Source: Trichaptum fuscoviolaceum
Taxonomy: Eukaryota; Basidiomycota; Agaricomycetes; Hymenochaetales; Trichaptaceae
Assembly: GCA_910574455.1 (NCBI GenBank)
Contig: CAJSYZ010000009.1
Span: 4,915,040-4,979,039, forward strand
Reading direction: 5' to 3'
Length of the DNA: 64,000 bases
Below, in pieces: positions 46,476-57,805 of the stretch (the first letter of the stretch is position 1; each line of letters opens with the position of its first letter). The translations under genes were made by a program, and so were the position numbers. The notes under the pieces were generated by a model. That model saw only the letters and a list, made by a program, of their open reading frames with translations. It searched no databases and had not been told where the DNA came from.

Positions 46476-49400
46476 ATGAACCCTTTCCTCAATTACTCAA
46501 CTAACAACAACACCACTTCTCTCCCGCTTTCGCATTCCCAGCTTCCGACATCGTCTTCATTGCCCTCCTTTCCCTCCGCCCGCGCCGCCCCGTCCCCGTC
46601 CCCGGCGCCAGCAGCGCCCACAGCGACGACGACGCATGCTGCCTTCCTCCCTCCGCCCGACCCTGTTGTTCCTAACAAACGAAAACGCGCGGGCACGTCG
46701 GCCGGCGGGAAGGCGAATCTGCACTATCACCAACAACAGCAGCAGCAGCAGCAGCAGCCACATCCACCCAACCCCAATGCCTTCTCCACCCCACCCCGCC
46801 CGCCGTCCTCGGCTCGTCAGCAGGCGACGACGCACACGACCTCGAGCCCCGCAACGGCGGCAGCGGGCGCCCCGCCGCTGGACGACTCGATCCGCTGCAT
46901 CTGCACGCACGCCTTCGACGACGGCTTCTCGATCATGTGCGACGTCTGCCAGCTGTGGTCGCACGGCTTCTGCTACGGCGTCTCCTCGGGCACGCCGCTC
47001 CCCGACAGCTGGGTCTGTGCGCGCTGCGAGCCCGCGCGCTACCCCGCCTTCAGCACGCCGGAGTATAGGGAGCGCCTGGCGCGCGTGATGAAGGCAAGGA
47101 AGCGGGAGATGACGCTCACGGCGCTGGCGAATGCGGGTGTGATGGGCCCGCCGCCTGTACCGGGGAGCGCGGGTGCGGTGAATGGGGTGAATGGGGTGAA
47201 TGGATCGGCGGGCACGATAGCGGTGACGACGACGACAACGACGACGGCAAATGGTGGGCGGAAACGAGGTCGCAGAGCGAGTCTCTCACACCCCGTCGCC
47301 CCAGGCATGGCGCGCTCGAACAACTCCAGCGGGCAAGGCGCATCTGCTGGCCCATCGTCGTCGTCAACAGCAGGGCCACTACTGATCGCAGGTGCGGGCG
47401 CAGAAGAAGAGCACGTTGACATCGAGGACGACTGGCGCACGGCGTACGTGCACACCGACGTCGACCTCGTCCCGCACCGCCAGACGCGCGACCGTTTAAA
47501 AGCATGTGCCCAGAACTGGCGCGGCATGCACGCGCTCTCGCCGTCGCCGTCTGCCTCTGCCTCTACTTCACCGAAGACTCGCGTCGTCCCACTGTCCGCC
47601 GCCAAGACCGACATCAGTGCGTCAGTCCGCCCACCCTCGTATGCACTGCACACGACGGCGCCCATCGCGGGCCAGGGCCTCGTCGCGCCGTACGCAAGCA
47701 CCGTCGTCCCTAGCTCCGTGTACCTTGCGGACCCGCTCAACGCGTATGCGCACCTTGGTCAGTCCCTTTCTCCTCCCTGACAGACTTTGCCTATGAACCT
47801 GCTGACATGGTTTCTTGGTTTGATTTTTGCGGTGTAGGTATGCCCAAGCCCCACGTTCATCTGATGCCGCCGCCCCTGAATGTTGCGCTCGACGCGCGCG
47901 CCGCTGGGAACGAGGCTCGCTTCGTGCGGTCGGGATGTCGACCGAATGCAGTGCTGCGGCCTGTGTTGTGCAATAAGTGGCGGTCGAGGGCGAAGTCGGC
48001 ACCGAAGGAGAAGGAAAAGGAAAAGGAGAGCGTGAACGGGAGGAGGCAGTCGACGAGCTCTCCCACTGACGCACGGCGACCTGTGAACGGCAACAGTACG
48101 ATGAACGGCTCTGCGCCTCGCGCGGCGAGTCCTACTGACTCGGAGGCGACGGAGGACGAGAGTGGAGAGGGAGCGGGGACGCTGGGATTTGCGATCTTCG
48201 CGCTGCGGGACCTGAAGGCACAGGAGGAAGTCGTGCTGGGCTGGGAGTGGGACGACGGCAGCGTGGTGCACAAGCTTCCTGCGCTCATCGAGGTCGGCGA
48301 GCAAGAGGGCAAAGGCGAAGGGCCAAGCCGCTTGACGTACGTATTCCATAATTTTTTTTCGTAACTGCTGGTTTATTTCTCTCTATTTTGCTTCGCTTTG
48401 TTGAACACAGGCCACACCACGTCCAACGCTTGCGCCTGCAGATGCAGAACATCGTACACTCGATCCAGTCGAGCTTCGTTTCGTGCGCATGCGGGAGTAC
48501 AGCGAAGGACTGTGCGCTGCGCCTGATGGAGAACTTCGTCGACGGCGAGTTTCCTTTGCGTGTCCCGCCGCCGTTGTCTTCTTCGCAACACTACTCGCGA
48601 GGCAAGTCCGCGCCGCGCTCGCCCGTCGCTCGACGCAGTACGATGTCACCCGAGAACGATTTGACGGCGGAGAGCCCGCTGAACAAGCACCCCGCATCGC
48701 TGAGCGCGCTGAAGGTACAGCAAAGGAATTCGAGGGCGCGGCGTGCGGAAGGTGGAGGTGTGGACCTTGGGCCGCTAATAGGCGGTCAGCGCGGGATCAG
48801 GACACGGGTCATTGGAGGCGAGGCGTCGGGCGGCATGCGTGGGGTGGAGATGGTGGACGAGCAGGGACGGGTTGTGGATGATGGATTTGGGGCGGAGGAT
48901 AGGAGGACACCGGGGATCGGGAATGGGAAGGGCAAGGAGAAGGAGAAGGAACCTGCACCGGAGGTGAGGATACAGCAGCCGACGCCGAGGAAGCTCGACC
49001 GCAAAGCAAAAAGCCGGGCGACATTCATGGATTTGCTGCAGCCCTCGCCGGTCGACGACGCAGACCGCGCGCTGACACCGAGCAAACGACCGCGCGTCAA
49101 CGGTCTATCTACCCACGAAGGAGTGGCTGTCGCGGAGGACAAGATGCCGCCGAAGATGCGCAAGAAGTGGATCCGCCAGAGCAGCGACAACTTGAAGGGC
49201 GCGATGGCGCGGGAAAACGAGGCGCGTGCCCTGAGCCCGCTGAACATGCTCACGGGCGACGCGGGCGAGGATAGGTCCCGGTCTGCGACGCCGCGAGACG
49301 GGAGGAGGACGAGCGTGGGGAGTACGGCGGGCGGAGTTGGGCTGGGGCTGAGGTTTGATAAGGGTTTTGCGGGCGAGGATCAGGATCGGATGGATGTCGA

Positions 49401-52234
49401 CCAAGGTGCGTTTCTTCCTACTTCTTTTTTAATTTATGCTTATTTAACGTCTCACCAACGAAGACGCGGCGCTTATGCCCCCGCCGCCCGTCCCTCCTTC
49501 AGAATCGCACGCGCATCGGAAAAGATCGCCGCCTCCGCCGATTGACACGCAGATGACGTCCTTGCCCACTCCGGTGTCATCGAGCTCTGCCTCGGGATCG
49601 GGCTTAGGAACGGGGACGAGCACGAGCAGCAGAGGGTCGGCACCGCAGCCGATGAGGCCGTCGATGAACCGGCCGTCGTCCGTTTTCAGTTTGCTGAACG
49701 AGAAGTCGGTGTCGCCAATCCAGGCCTCGAAGCGTCTGCAGCCGGTCACGGAGCCGCACGTCCCTGTGCACGAACCTCCTCAGGTGCATCGATCTTCTGT
49801 GAGGACGCCTATTCCCCCGTCAGCGTCGCCGACTCTCCCGCAGTCGCAGTCTGTGCGGCAACGTGAACCTTCGCCTTCGCCTCAGCCGTCTGCACCACTT
49901 GCACATCGTACACCAACACCCGTGGCTGAAACGCTACAGCGCGATCCTTCCCCGCCTCCCCGATCACCCTCTTTGCCACCAATTCGCCATGATAGCGTAG
50001 TCTCTCCTCCACTGCGTCTTCGGTCTCCCTCTCCGCTAGTTGTTCGACAGCCTTCGCCACCTGCTCCTTTACAATCGTCCAAAAGAAAGTCACCTTCGCC
50101 AGAGAAGTCACCTCCACCGCGGTCGCCTTCACCTGCGCTCGAGCCGCAGCAGCCTGATGCCGTAGAAGCACCCTTATTGGGACGAGAGCACACCCCGGAG
50201 AGGATGGAAGTGGACGAGGTAGTTGGTGTGGATGAAGACGAGTTCATGGTGGTGCGGAATGCGCAAGAAGAGTCAGAGGCTGCGGAGGCAGAAGAAGAAG
50301 AAGAAGCAGCTGCGCCCGCGGAGGTCCAGCTGGATCAAGATCAGTCGCCACATGCGCAGGAGGACGAGGGTGTATCCCATCAGGAAACAATGCAGGTCGA
50401 TGCTGAGCGTGCGGTGACGCCGAAAGACAACACGCAAGACTCTGACTGGCCTGCGTGGTGTGCAGATGACCCTCGAGAAGAAGCCTCCCCTCCGCGCTCG
50501 CCAACACCGCGTGCAGTGTCCGTTCCAATCCATCCCGAAGCTCGTGCGCCGTCTGCGCCTGTAGAATCCGAGCCAGCCACCGAACGCCTTGTCGTGGAGG
50601 TGGACGTGCCACCCGCAGCACCCCCTGAGCGACTTCCTGAGGAGAAGGAGAAGGAGCTGTTGGCGGTTATAAGAGACGCTGCGGTGCCGGCGGCTGACAT
50701 GCAGCAAGAGTCAGCCGCCTTGGACGACTCTGCCTCCGTGACCACGCAGGACGGTCAGTCATCGCCAGCCACCGCAAAGGCACCCCTGCCGCCGTCCATC
50801 ATCACACTCCGCCCGCCCTCCCCGTCGTTCTCAGCCACGTCGTCCGACGTGCGGCCCACACCGCCACCTACGTCTTCAACAGAACCCCAGTCGGCAACGA
50901 CAACTACGTTAGGGACTGACGCGCCAAAGGCAAAGCGCACGACGCTCGGCGACTGGCGGAAGCGCAAACAGGAGCGGCTGAACAAGCTGGCGGCGGTGAC
51001 GGGTGGATCGTTGGCGTCGCCCGCGACACCGATCACACCGCTGGGCATGGAGCTGCCGCTTGTGGGCCCGGGCCAGCAGCAGGGTGATGGGATTGCGAGT
51101 GCCGGTGCGGAGGTGGTGAGTTCGCCGTTGGTGACTGTCGCGCCTGTTTTGGCTGGGCCTATGTCCGTGGAGGAAGGTGGTGCGCAGAGCGCGCAACAGG
51201 GTGATGCGGCGATGAAGGACATGGAGAGGGAGGAGGGGGAAGCAGAGCCGGAGGGCCTGTCGGTTGGTGAGATGTCCGAGCAGCAGCCTGCTGCAGACCG
51301 GAAAGCGACATCTCCTCCAGCTCTCGAGTCGCCGAAGCGCACAAGTCCACCACTCGTGCAGGCCCCGCCCCCGCCCACGGCGCTCGCATCTCCTCCAGCG
51401 CTGCGTATCCCCAAACGCGACCTCTCAGAAGAAGCCCGCGTCGACTTCTCCGCTGCGTCCGCCCGCTCTAGCCCGAGCGTTCATGCACAAGAACTGAAAC
51501 CATCGTTCCTTGCGAGGAGTGAGACGAACTCGCCGCTGCTGAACAGGCTGAGCATGCGCGACGACACGCCACCGCCTGCGCACCCTCCAAGATCAGCAAC
51601 AGCAGCTAGGCAGCCAGAGGAAGACGGCGAGATCACAAGTCAGCCGTCCACTCCTGCGCAGCGGCCCACTGAACGCGAATTCTCCACGGGCGCACTGCGT
51701 CGGCCAGGTCTGGGGCTGGGCAGTGCGCCGCCGACGGCCCCGCGCTCGCACAGGAGCATCTCGCCCTCGCACTCGCATGCAGGGACAGGTAGCCGCGCAC
51801 GTACACCGCCGACGCTCGCACAACGCGTCTCTGGGTTCCCTCTGCGTCCCATAGGTTCGACGACGACAGCGGCGACGACGGGATCGCGCCCGGAGCCGCC
51901 GAGTGGCCCGCGCGCGCTGCGTACGAGCGCGACGCTGGGCCTAGGGAGACCTGCCCCGCCTGTGTCTGCGCGCGGCCAGTCGTACGCCCCGCCGCCGAGG
52001 GGTCCGATGGCGGATCGCGATCGTGACCGTGATCGCGACAGGTCGAGAGAGAGGGAGCGGGATAGGGATAGGGATAGGGATCGCGAGAGGGAGCGGGAGC
52101 GGGACCGCGATAGGGATAGAGACAGGGACAGGGATCGGGACAGGGATAGAGATAGAGATAGAGACCGTGACTGGGATCGACGGGGATCGTCCAGCTGGGT
52201 CCCTCCCAGGTCGCGCGGGAGAGGGTGGCGCTAA
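46476..52234 (+). CDS. SET3: SET3-like PHD finger/SET domain protein (HDAC complex subunit)
   Basis: Four exons: 46476-47757, 47838-48336, 48411-49405, 49464-52234; 5,547 nt, 1,848 aa, in phase throughout. The N-terminus is low complexity (Ser/Pro/Ala, Gln run). A PHD finger lies at about 137-185 with the C4HC3 ligands visible (CICTHAFDD..., CDVCQLWSHGFC, CARC). The SET region spans about 320-680: LMPPPLNVALDARAAGNEAR, RSGCRPNAVLRPVLC, GFAIFALRDLKAQEEVVLGW, then a post-SET-like cysteine patch SCACGSTAKDC. This architecture is that of yeast Set3 and animal MLL5/KMT2E, where the SET domain lacks methyltransferase activity and the PHD reads H3K4 methylation within a histone deacetylase complex. 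The usual NHSC motif is replaced here by RSGC. Exon 4 encodes a 920-residue Pro/Ser/Glu-rich disordered tail ending in Arg-Asp/Arg-Glu repeats. It is longer than yeast Set3 (about 750 aa), as is common in basidiomycetes. Confidence 0.88.
52011..52180 (+). repeat. Degenerate hexanucleotide array encoding RD/RE repeats
   Basis: Repeated gatagg/gatcgg/gagcgg hexamers at the 3' end of the SET3-like gene encode alternating Arg-Asp and Arg-Glu dipeptides. Mixed-charge RD/RE tracts are common in RNA-processing and condensate-forming proteins. The array is in frame, so length changes by 6 bp alter only dipeptide number. Confidence 0.85.
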
Positions 52235-52828
52235 TTCTTTATTTCTCTCAGCATCTTCATCTTTTTTTCATCCCATCATATAATCCTTCCATCTCCATTC
52301 CTTTCTCTATCTCCATATAACTCTTGGGAAGTCGCTGCAGTTTGTTTTCTTTATTTCACTATTTCCTTCCCCATTCTCATCTACGATCTACCTAAACTTC
52401 TCTTTTTCTCTTCTTTAAAACTGATCTTATGTTGAACGGTCCGATTGGCTACTGCTAGTTTTATTTGTTCTACTCTCTGACTGACTGATTGACTCCCTCA
52501 CAACTGTATCGTGTATGTCCGTGCTCTGCTGCTGTGTTATGTGTCCCGTGTACTGTGTCAGTATTGCTAACAATTATTGGATTGACCATTCAAACTCAAG
52601 TTTGTGAAAATATGAAGACCGGCCCGAGAGCCGTATGGCCGTGTCGAAGCCGAGTCGTATACAGATGAGCAGCTTTAGCTTTAGCATCCGTTTTGCCAGA
52701 TAACATTGTTATCATTCAAACGCAGAGATACTCTCGACATATCTAATCCTACTTATCTTACGACTATAAAACCGAAGGTATGTTTGTTCCCTTCGTTATC
52801 TCTCCCGCTTCCCACTCTTACACACACA
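52235..52828. other. Intergenic: SET3-like 3' end and aldolase-1 promoter
   Basis: T- and C-rich 3' UTR-like DNA is followed by a promoter segment (about 52490-52828) that resembles the one before the second aldolase gene (about 55690-56085). Shared words include gtatcgtg, ctgctgtg and gagcagctttagc. No further gene seen. Confidence 0.5.
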
Positions 52829-53924
52829 ATGTCTCCTGTAGCGACGAACGAACATGACAGGACCCAGCAGGCCATTCTGCAAAAGACGAAGATCGATGAC
52901 GAGAAGCATGCGGTGCGCGAACGAGCGAGGAAGACGCACGACCCGTTTCCGAAACCGCCCACGTTCGATGATAAGCTCGAGGAGCGCGCGTACCTCAAGT
53001 TCCGCCTCGCGCAGGCGTTCAGGATATTTGGGAACCTGGGCTACGATGAGGGTGTCGCGGGGCATATCACCGTTAGGGTATGTCACTGTGTCCACTGCGT
53101 TTGTTCAGGACTGGGACTAAGCAAGTGCAATGTAGGACCCGATTCGACCTGACTGTTTTTGGGTAAACCCGTTTGTGAGTAGCAGCGGCATAATCAAGAG
53201 ACCCAAATGCTGACCACAGAAATTATAGGGGCAGCACTTCTCGCTCATCCAACCCGAGGACCTCCTACTCGTCGACCACACCGGCGCGATCCAAGCCGAG
53301 TCCGGGCCCCTGCGCCTGCTCAACCCCGCCGCCTTCATGATCCACTCCGCGATCCACTCCGCGCGCCCGGACGTCCTCTGCGCCGCGCACACGCACTCGA
53401 TCCACGGGCGCGCGTTCTCGACGCTCGGGCGCGAGCTCGACATGCTGACGCAGGACGCGTGTGCGTTCTATAAGGACCACGCGGTTTACCGCCAGTTCAA
53501 CGGCGTCGTGCTCGCGGAGGAGGAGGGCGTGCATATCGCGCGGGCGCTGGGGAACAAAAAGGTGCGGGCCCGTCTCTTTTGTCAATTCGGTATTGGAAAA
53601 CTCCGAGCACGGACTGATGACTGGCAACTTGCGCAGGCTGTCATTCTGCAGAACCACGGCCTGCTGGTCGCAACGAACTCCATTGACGCGACCTTGCACT
53701 ACTTCATCGTGCTCGAGAAGTCGTGCCATGTGCAGCTCATGGCGGAGGCTGCTGCGGCGAGTCGCGGTCAGCTCCCCATAACGATCAGCGACAAGGAGGC
53801 GGAAGAGACGTACAAGGTCGTTGGCACCCTCCGCGACGCGTGGTTTGGCGCACGGCCGCAGTTTCAGATGCTCGAGCACCGAGAGGGCGTGAGGTTTCAG
53901 TTCAAGAAGGCTAACGAGCAATAG
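52829..53924 (+). CDS. Class II aldolase/adducin domain protein, copy 1
   Basis: Four exons: 52829-53077, 53136-53174, 53229-53561, 53637-53924; 302 aa. The start is the ATG beginning MSPVATNEHD; an in-frame extension upstream reads as UTR. The fold-defining pieces are LAQAFRIFGNLGYDEGVAGH (about 65-85), the zinc-binding AAHTHSIHG (His150, His152), EEEGVHIA, and QNHGLL (His214). In the family these histidines bind the divalent metal used by fuculose-phosphate aldolase-type enzymes; fungal members of about 300 aa (mug14-like) have no firmly established substrate. The second exon is only 39 nt (DPIRPDCFWVNPF). The protein is intact and near-identical in architecture to copy 2, 3.3 kb downstream. 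Confidence 0.92.
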
Positions 53925-54891
53925 ATGTTTGCGACGAGGAATATCACGATATCCCAGAGTAATTATGTCAGGGCTCATTCAGATGGGCACATTGTAGATC
54001 GAGTGGGTAAGAGTGGTGTTGGTTCTCATTTCTCTTAGCGTTCCCGTCTTCTAGATTCTTACAGTTCATCATCATCATTGAAACTATAGTACGCTCAGCT
54101 CGAGGAAAAGGGACTCCTTATTACTTCTGTAATGTACCTAGCAACATTAGTTGCTAATAGCACATCTTAGCATCTGAATGAAAGATACAATAATTAGATA
54201 CTCACCTGGGGGGGGGCTAAGTGGGAAACGTGTTCAAGAACCGGTTACCGAAAGACCAGCGCACACCTAGTCTTGCGACACGTCTCATCCAAGCCCCGCA
54301 ATCAATCGTCCTTTCTGCAACGCCAGTCATGACTGTTATTTGCAGGATGTTCCTATGCGCAGACATGCAACGACAAAATGAGCTTTGGGTCCGATCGAGG
54401 GTCAGGTGTCGAGGTTGGCCATCAGTCAGGGCCTGGGATGAGTTGAAGGTTAAAGTCACTTTACCACTGACACAGAAAGGCGGGGAAAGGACGAACACAT
54501 CCCATGCCTTTGGCCCACTCGTATACGGCATCTACCTATCCTTGAGTTTGAAGTTGGAATAAGTGATCTGCCAGTGGATACCTGTACCGCGCCAACTTTC
54601 GGCATTATCCCAGGATTGTGCATCATCCTTCTTCCAATGTAGGCGGGAGTACAGGATAACATCGATATTCTCCTGGAAAGAAAGTCATTAAAGGCAAGCC
54701 CCATAGGTGCAATGAGCCACTAACCTGACAGTTTATGAGCGGGTGAGTCGGAAGTCCGTTTCTCCGGGTGGCACGATGTTGGCCAAGTACAAAGTAGCAG
54801 GAAGAAATGGGGTAGCTCAAATAAGGTCTTGACCGATGCAAGCAGTGTCGGCATAATTATGACTTGGCGTAACCACGCAGAGCTCATAAAG

Positions 54892-55531
54892 GAATGCTAA
54901 GCCCAGACAACGAACTTCCTTTTCCGGATGGCTCATCGGACCTCGCCGGTGGACCAATTTCGGGCATTCAGGAGATTCAAGGGCACGTGAGAGGCTTCAA
55001 GTTTAAGTTACCCAACGCGCTGTCGCTGCGCGGTTCAGTCCTCACGCTCACTGACATCCAATGAGTTTCTGCAAGAGTGGACAATGAAGCTGAACTCAGA
55101 GTACAGTTGAGCTTGAATTTGCAGGACAGGTGTACTGTTCTGGGACGGACAGCAGGCACCTTCTGTATTGTCCGAGACTCTAAGTCACCGTTAGTGTATT
55201 CAAAGGGCACGCAAGATCATGATGGGCATTGTGACAATGATGGAGGATAAGTGTGACTGTACTGGAGCAAGGTACTCAAGAGGAGATATATGTTTATCAG
55301 ACTTTCCTATGCTAATCTAACAAGTGAGACAAATGTAATTATTTGTTGTAATTGGTGAATTTTATTTGTCCTGGACAACCTAGAAGGTAGTGTGGACTTA
55401 GTGGATTTGCAAGTTGTTGCCCGTGTCAGCGGCGTGTGAATGCTCAGTCTTAAAGTGGCAGTCTATCGGACCGCCGGCGAGTTCCGAGGAATCAACCAAA
55501 AAAGGAAGTTTGTTGTCTGGGCTTAGCATTC
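54892..55531. mobile_element. Non-autonomous Mutator-like element (candidate)
   Basis: 640 bp with long inverted termini. Both ends read inward as GAATGCTAAGCCCAGACAAC, and similarity continues with mismatches for about 60-70 bp (left 54892-54955, right about 55465-55531). It is flanked by a perfect 9-bp direct repeat CTCATAAAG (54883-54891 and 55532-55540). Nine-bp duplications with long inverted repeats are the hallmark of Mutator-like elements. No transposase frame inside. Confidence 0.8.
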
Positions 55532-56057
55532 CTCATAAAGTTGCAAAAAATCCTCTGGTTTTGCTGCATCGAGATATGGCCACAAACTTGAAGTCGATGA
55601 CGCGTTAGATTGGCGCAAGCCCGTGAGAAATAACTCTAAATTCAGCCATTTAATAGTACTAAATATAGCACCATTAACAATCGTATCGCGTTCAAGTTCC
55701 CATTACTCTCTGACCGTATCGTGAATGTCGAGCTCTGTACACTGCTGTGTAATGCACCGAAGACTGTTCTAGTACTCCGTAATCGCTGACGGTTCTCTCA
55801 CTTCATCCACTGCAAGGCTTGTGAATTTCGAATCCGGTCCGACAGTCTTCACGGTGATGTCGGCTGCGTGTTGAAGCCGGACTCTATACAGTCGAGCAGC
55901 TTTAGCCTGCTCCGTTCCTCCCAGGTGGCCTTGTGATCACTCAACGGAAGGGATGGTCCCCTCGACGAATCCACTTCTACATATTTATAAGACCATATAA
56001 CCGTATACCCGGGCGAGGTGCGTTGCTCTCACATCTCTATCTTCCCCACCTCTCATC

Positions 56058-56083
56058 TATCCATCCATCCATCCATCCATCCA
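56058..56083 (+). repeat. atcc tetranucleotide repeat in the 5' leader of aldolase copy 2
   Basis: About six tandem (atcc) units immediately upstream of the ATG at 56086, absent from copy 1. Lies in the untranslated leader; length changes could affect translation but not the protein. Confidence 0.85.
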
Positions 56084-56085
56084 CA

Positions 56086-57165
56086 ATGGCTCCTGTAGCG
56101 ACGAACGGGAATGACAGCACCCAACAGTCCATCCTGCAGAAGGAGATCGAGGACGAGAAGCTTGCGCTGCGCTCGCGCTCGAGCAAGTCCCGCAGCCCGT
56201 TCCCGAAGCCACCGAAGTTCGACGACAAGCTCGAGGAGCGCGAGTATCTCAAGTTCCGCCTCGCGCAGGCCTTCAGGATCTTCGGCCATCTGGGCTATGA
56301 TGAGGGTGTTGCGGGCCACATCACTGTCAGGGTACGTGTACATTGTGTACCTGCAGCTTACTCGCCGCCCAGACAACTGTAATGTAGGACCCGATTCGAC
56401 CCGATTGTTTCTGGGTAAACCCCTTCGTGAGTAGCAATCGCGGTATCATGAAGCGCTTCAGATGCTAACTGTAGTATACCAGGGCCAGCACTTCTCGCTC
56501 ATTCAGCCAGAGGACCTCCTGCTCGTCGACCACACCGGCTCGATTCAAGACGAGTCTGGGCCCCTGCGCCTGCTCAACGCCGCCGCATTCATGATCCACT
56601 CTGCCATCCACACTGCACGCGCAGACGTGCTGTGCGCAGCACACTCGCACTCGATTCACGGCCGCGCATTTTCGACACTCGGGCGCGAGCTCGACATGCT
56701 TACGCAGGACTCGTGCGCGTTCTACAAGGACCATTCGGTGTACAGTCAGTTCAACGGTGTCGTGCTTGATGAGGAGGAGGGTGCGCATATCGTGCAGGCG
56801 CTAGGGGGCAGGAAGGTGCGGTTTCAATGTTTATCTGCTAGAAAGCTCGGGCATGCTCTTACGACCGGGACCGCCAGGCTGTTATCTTGCAGAACCACGG
56901 CCTGCTGGTCGCGACCAACTCTATCGAGGCCACTGTGCACTACTTCATTGCGCTCGAGAAGTCCTGCCAGGTGCAGCTCATGGCAGAGGCCGCTGCTGCA
57001 AGCCGTGGTCAGCTTCCGATTAAGATCAGCGATAAGGAGGCTGAAGACACGTACAAGACCGTCGGCACCCTTCGTGGCGGCTGGTTCAGCGCGCAACCCC
57101 AGTTCCAAATGCTCGAGCACAGAGAAGGCGTGAAGTTTCAATTCAAGAAGGCCGCCGAGCAGTAA
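56086..57165 (+). CDS. Class II aldolase/adducin domain protein, copy 2
   Basis: Four exons: 56086-56331, 56388-56426, 56483-56815, 56878-57165; 301 aa. Exon lengths match copy 1 except for one codon less in exon 1 (exons 2-4 are 39, 333 and 288 nt in both). Metal-ligand motifs are conserved: AAHSHSIHG and QNHGLL, with EEEGAHIV between them. Starts MAPVATNGND. Tandem duplicate of 52829-53924, with promoter similarity extending about 350 bp upstream. Both copies are intact, so divergence of expression rather than loss is likely. Substrate not inferable from sequence. Confidence 0.92.
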
Positions 57166-57805
57166 GTGTTCGTAGGGAGGGACACTATCATGGAGTTAAA
57201 ATGTCAGATTGTACTAAAAATGTCACTTTGTATGTCGCCTTTCTTGTATATTATCCGTGTGTAGATCACGAAATTCATATGTCAATGTATCTTGATCAAT
57301 CATTCAACATGATTACAAAGTTTAACTTATATTCTTATTTATTCGTTAGTTAAGATTGTAGGAAACTACCAACTAATAGAACAGGTAATCTACCGAGATA
57401 AGTAAAAGCGGAAAAGAGTAAGACAAGGTCAAGTAAAGCAAGAAAAGGACGTTAGGAGTGACAGCGGCAATACAGCAAGCAATGGACGACGAGAGACACA
57501 AGGTGGATAGAAGAGGGAAGAAGACTATGAGCCCTGGCAGACAAGGAATATGAAAACAATGTTGATTGATTGATGTTCAGAATGATGATGAAAGAAAAGA
57601 TGAAAGTGAGTGGCACTCAGGAGCTGTGAGTACTGCTTCGCTGCCATGCGCGTGCGGGTGGGCGCTTCCGTTATTGGTCATTTGTGTCGATTTTATACAA
57701 GGGCGTGTTATGTGCGTGTGCACGGTTTGTGTTGCCAAGGTCCGAAGAAGATGTAGATGTCGTTGCGAGAGGAAGAGATAGAAGAAACACAGTGGGTGAA
57801 CGAGG
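57166..57805. other. Intergenic, convergent 3' ends
   Basis: AT-rich DNA between aldolase copy 2 (plus) and the G-alpha gene (minus). Short ORFs at 57566-57872 are not convincing. I see no RNA gene or repeat. Confidence 0.5.

Larger units (their letters stand above)
53925..56085. other. Intergenic region between the two aldolase genes
   Basis: 2.2 kb without a supported gene. It contains a short G-run (about 54209), a 640-bp inverted-repeat element (54892-55531) and the copy-2 promoter. Short ORFs at 54221-54704 on both strands look like chance. Confidence 0.5.

Noticed and set aside
47039..47740. 233-codon minus-strand ORF and similar ones at 48786-49253 and 50755-51414
   Set aside because: Shadows of the GC-rich SET3-like exons; the plus frame carries the PHD/SET motifs and consistent splicing.
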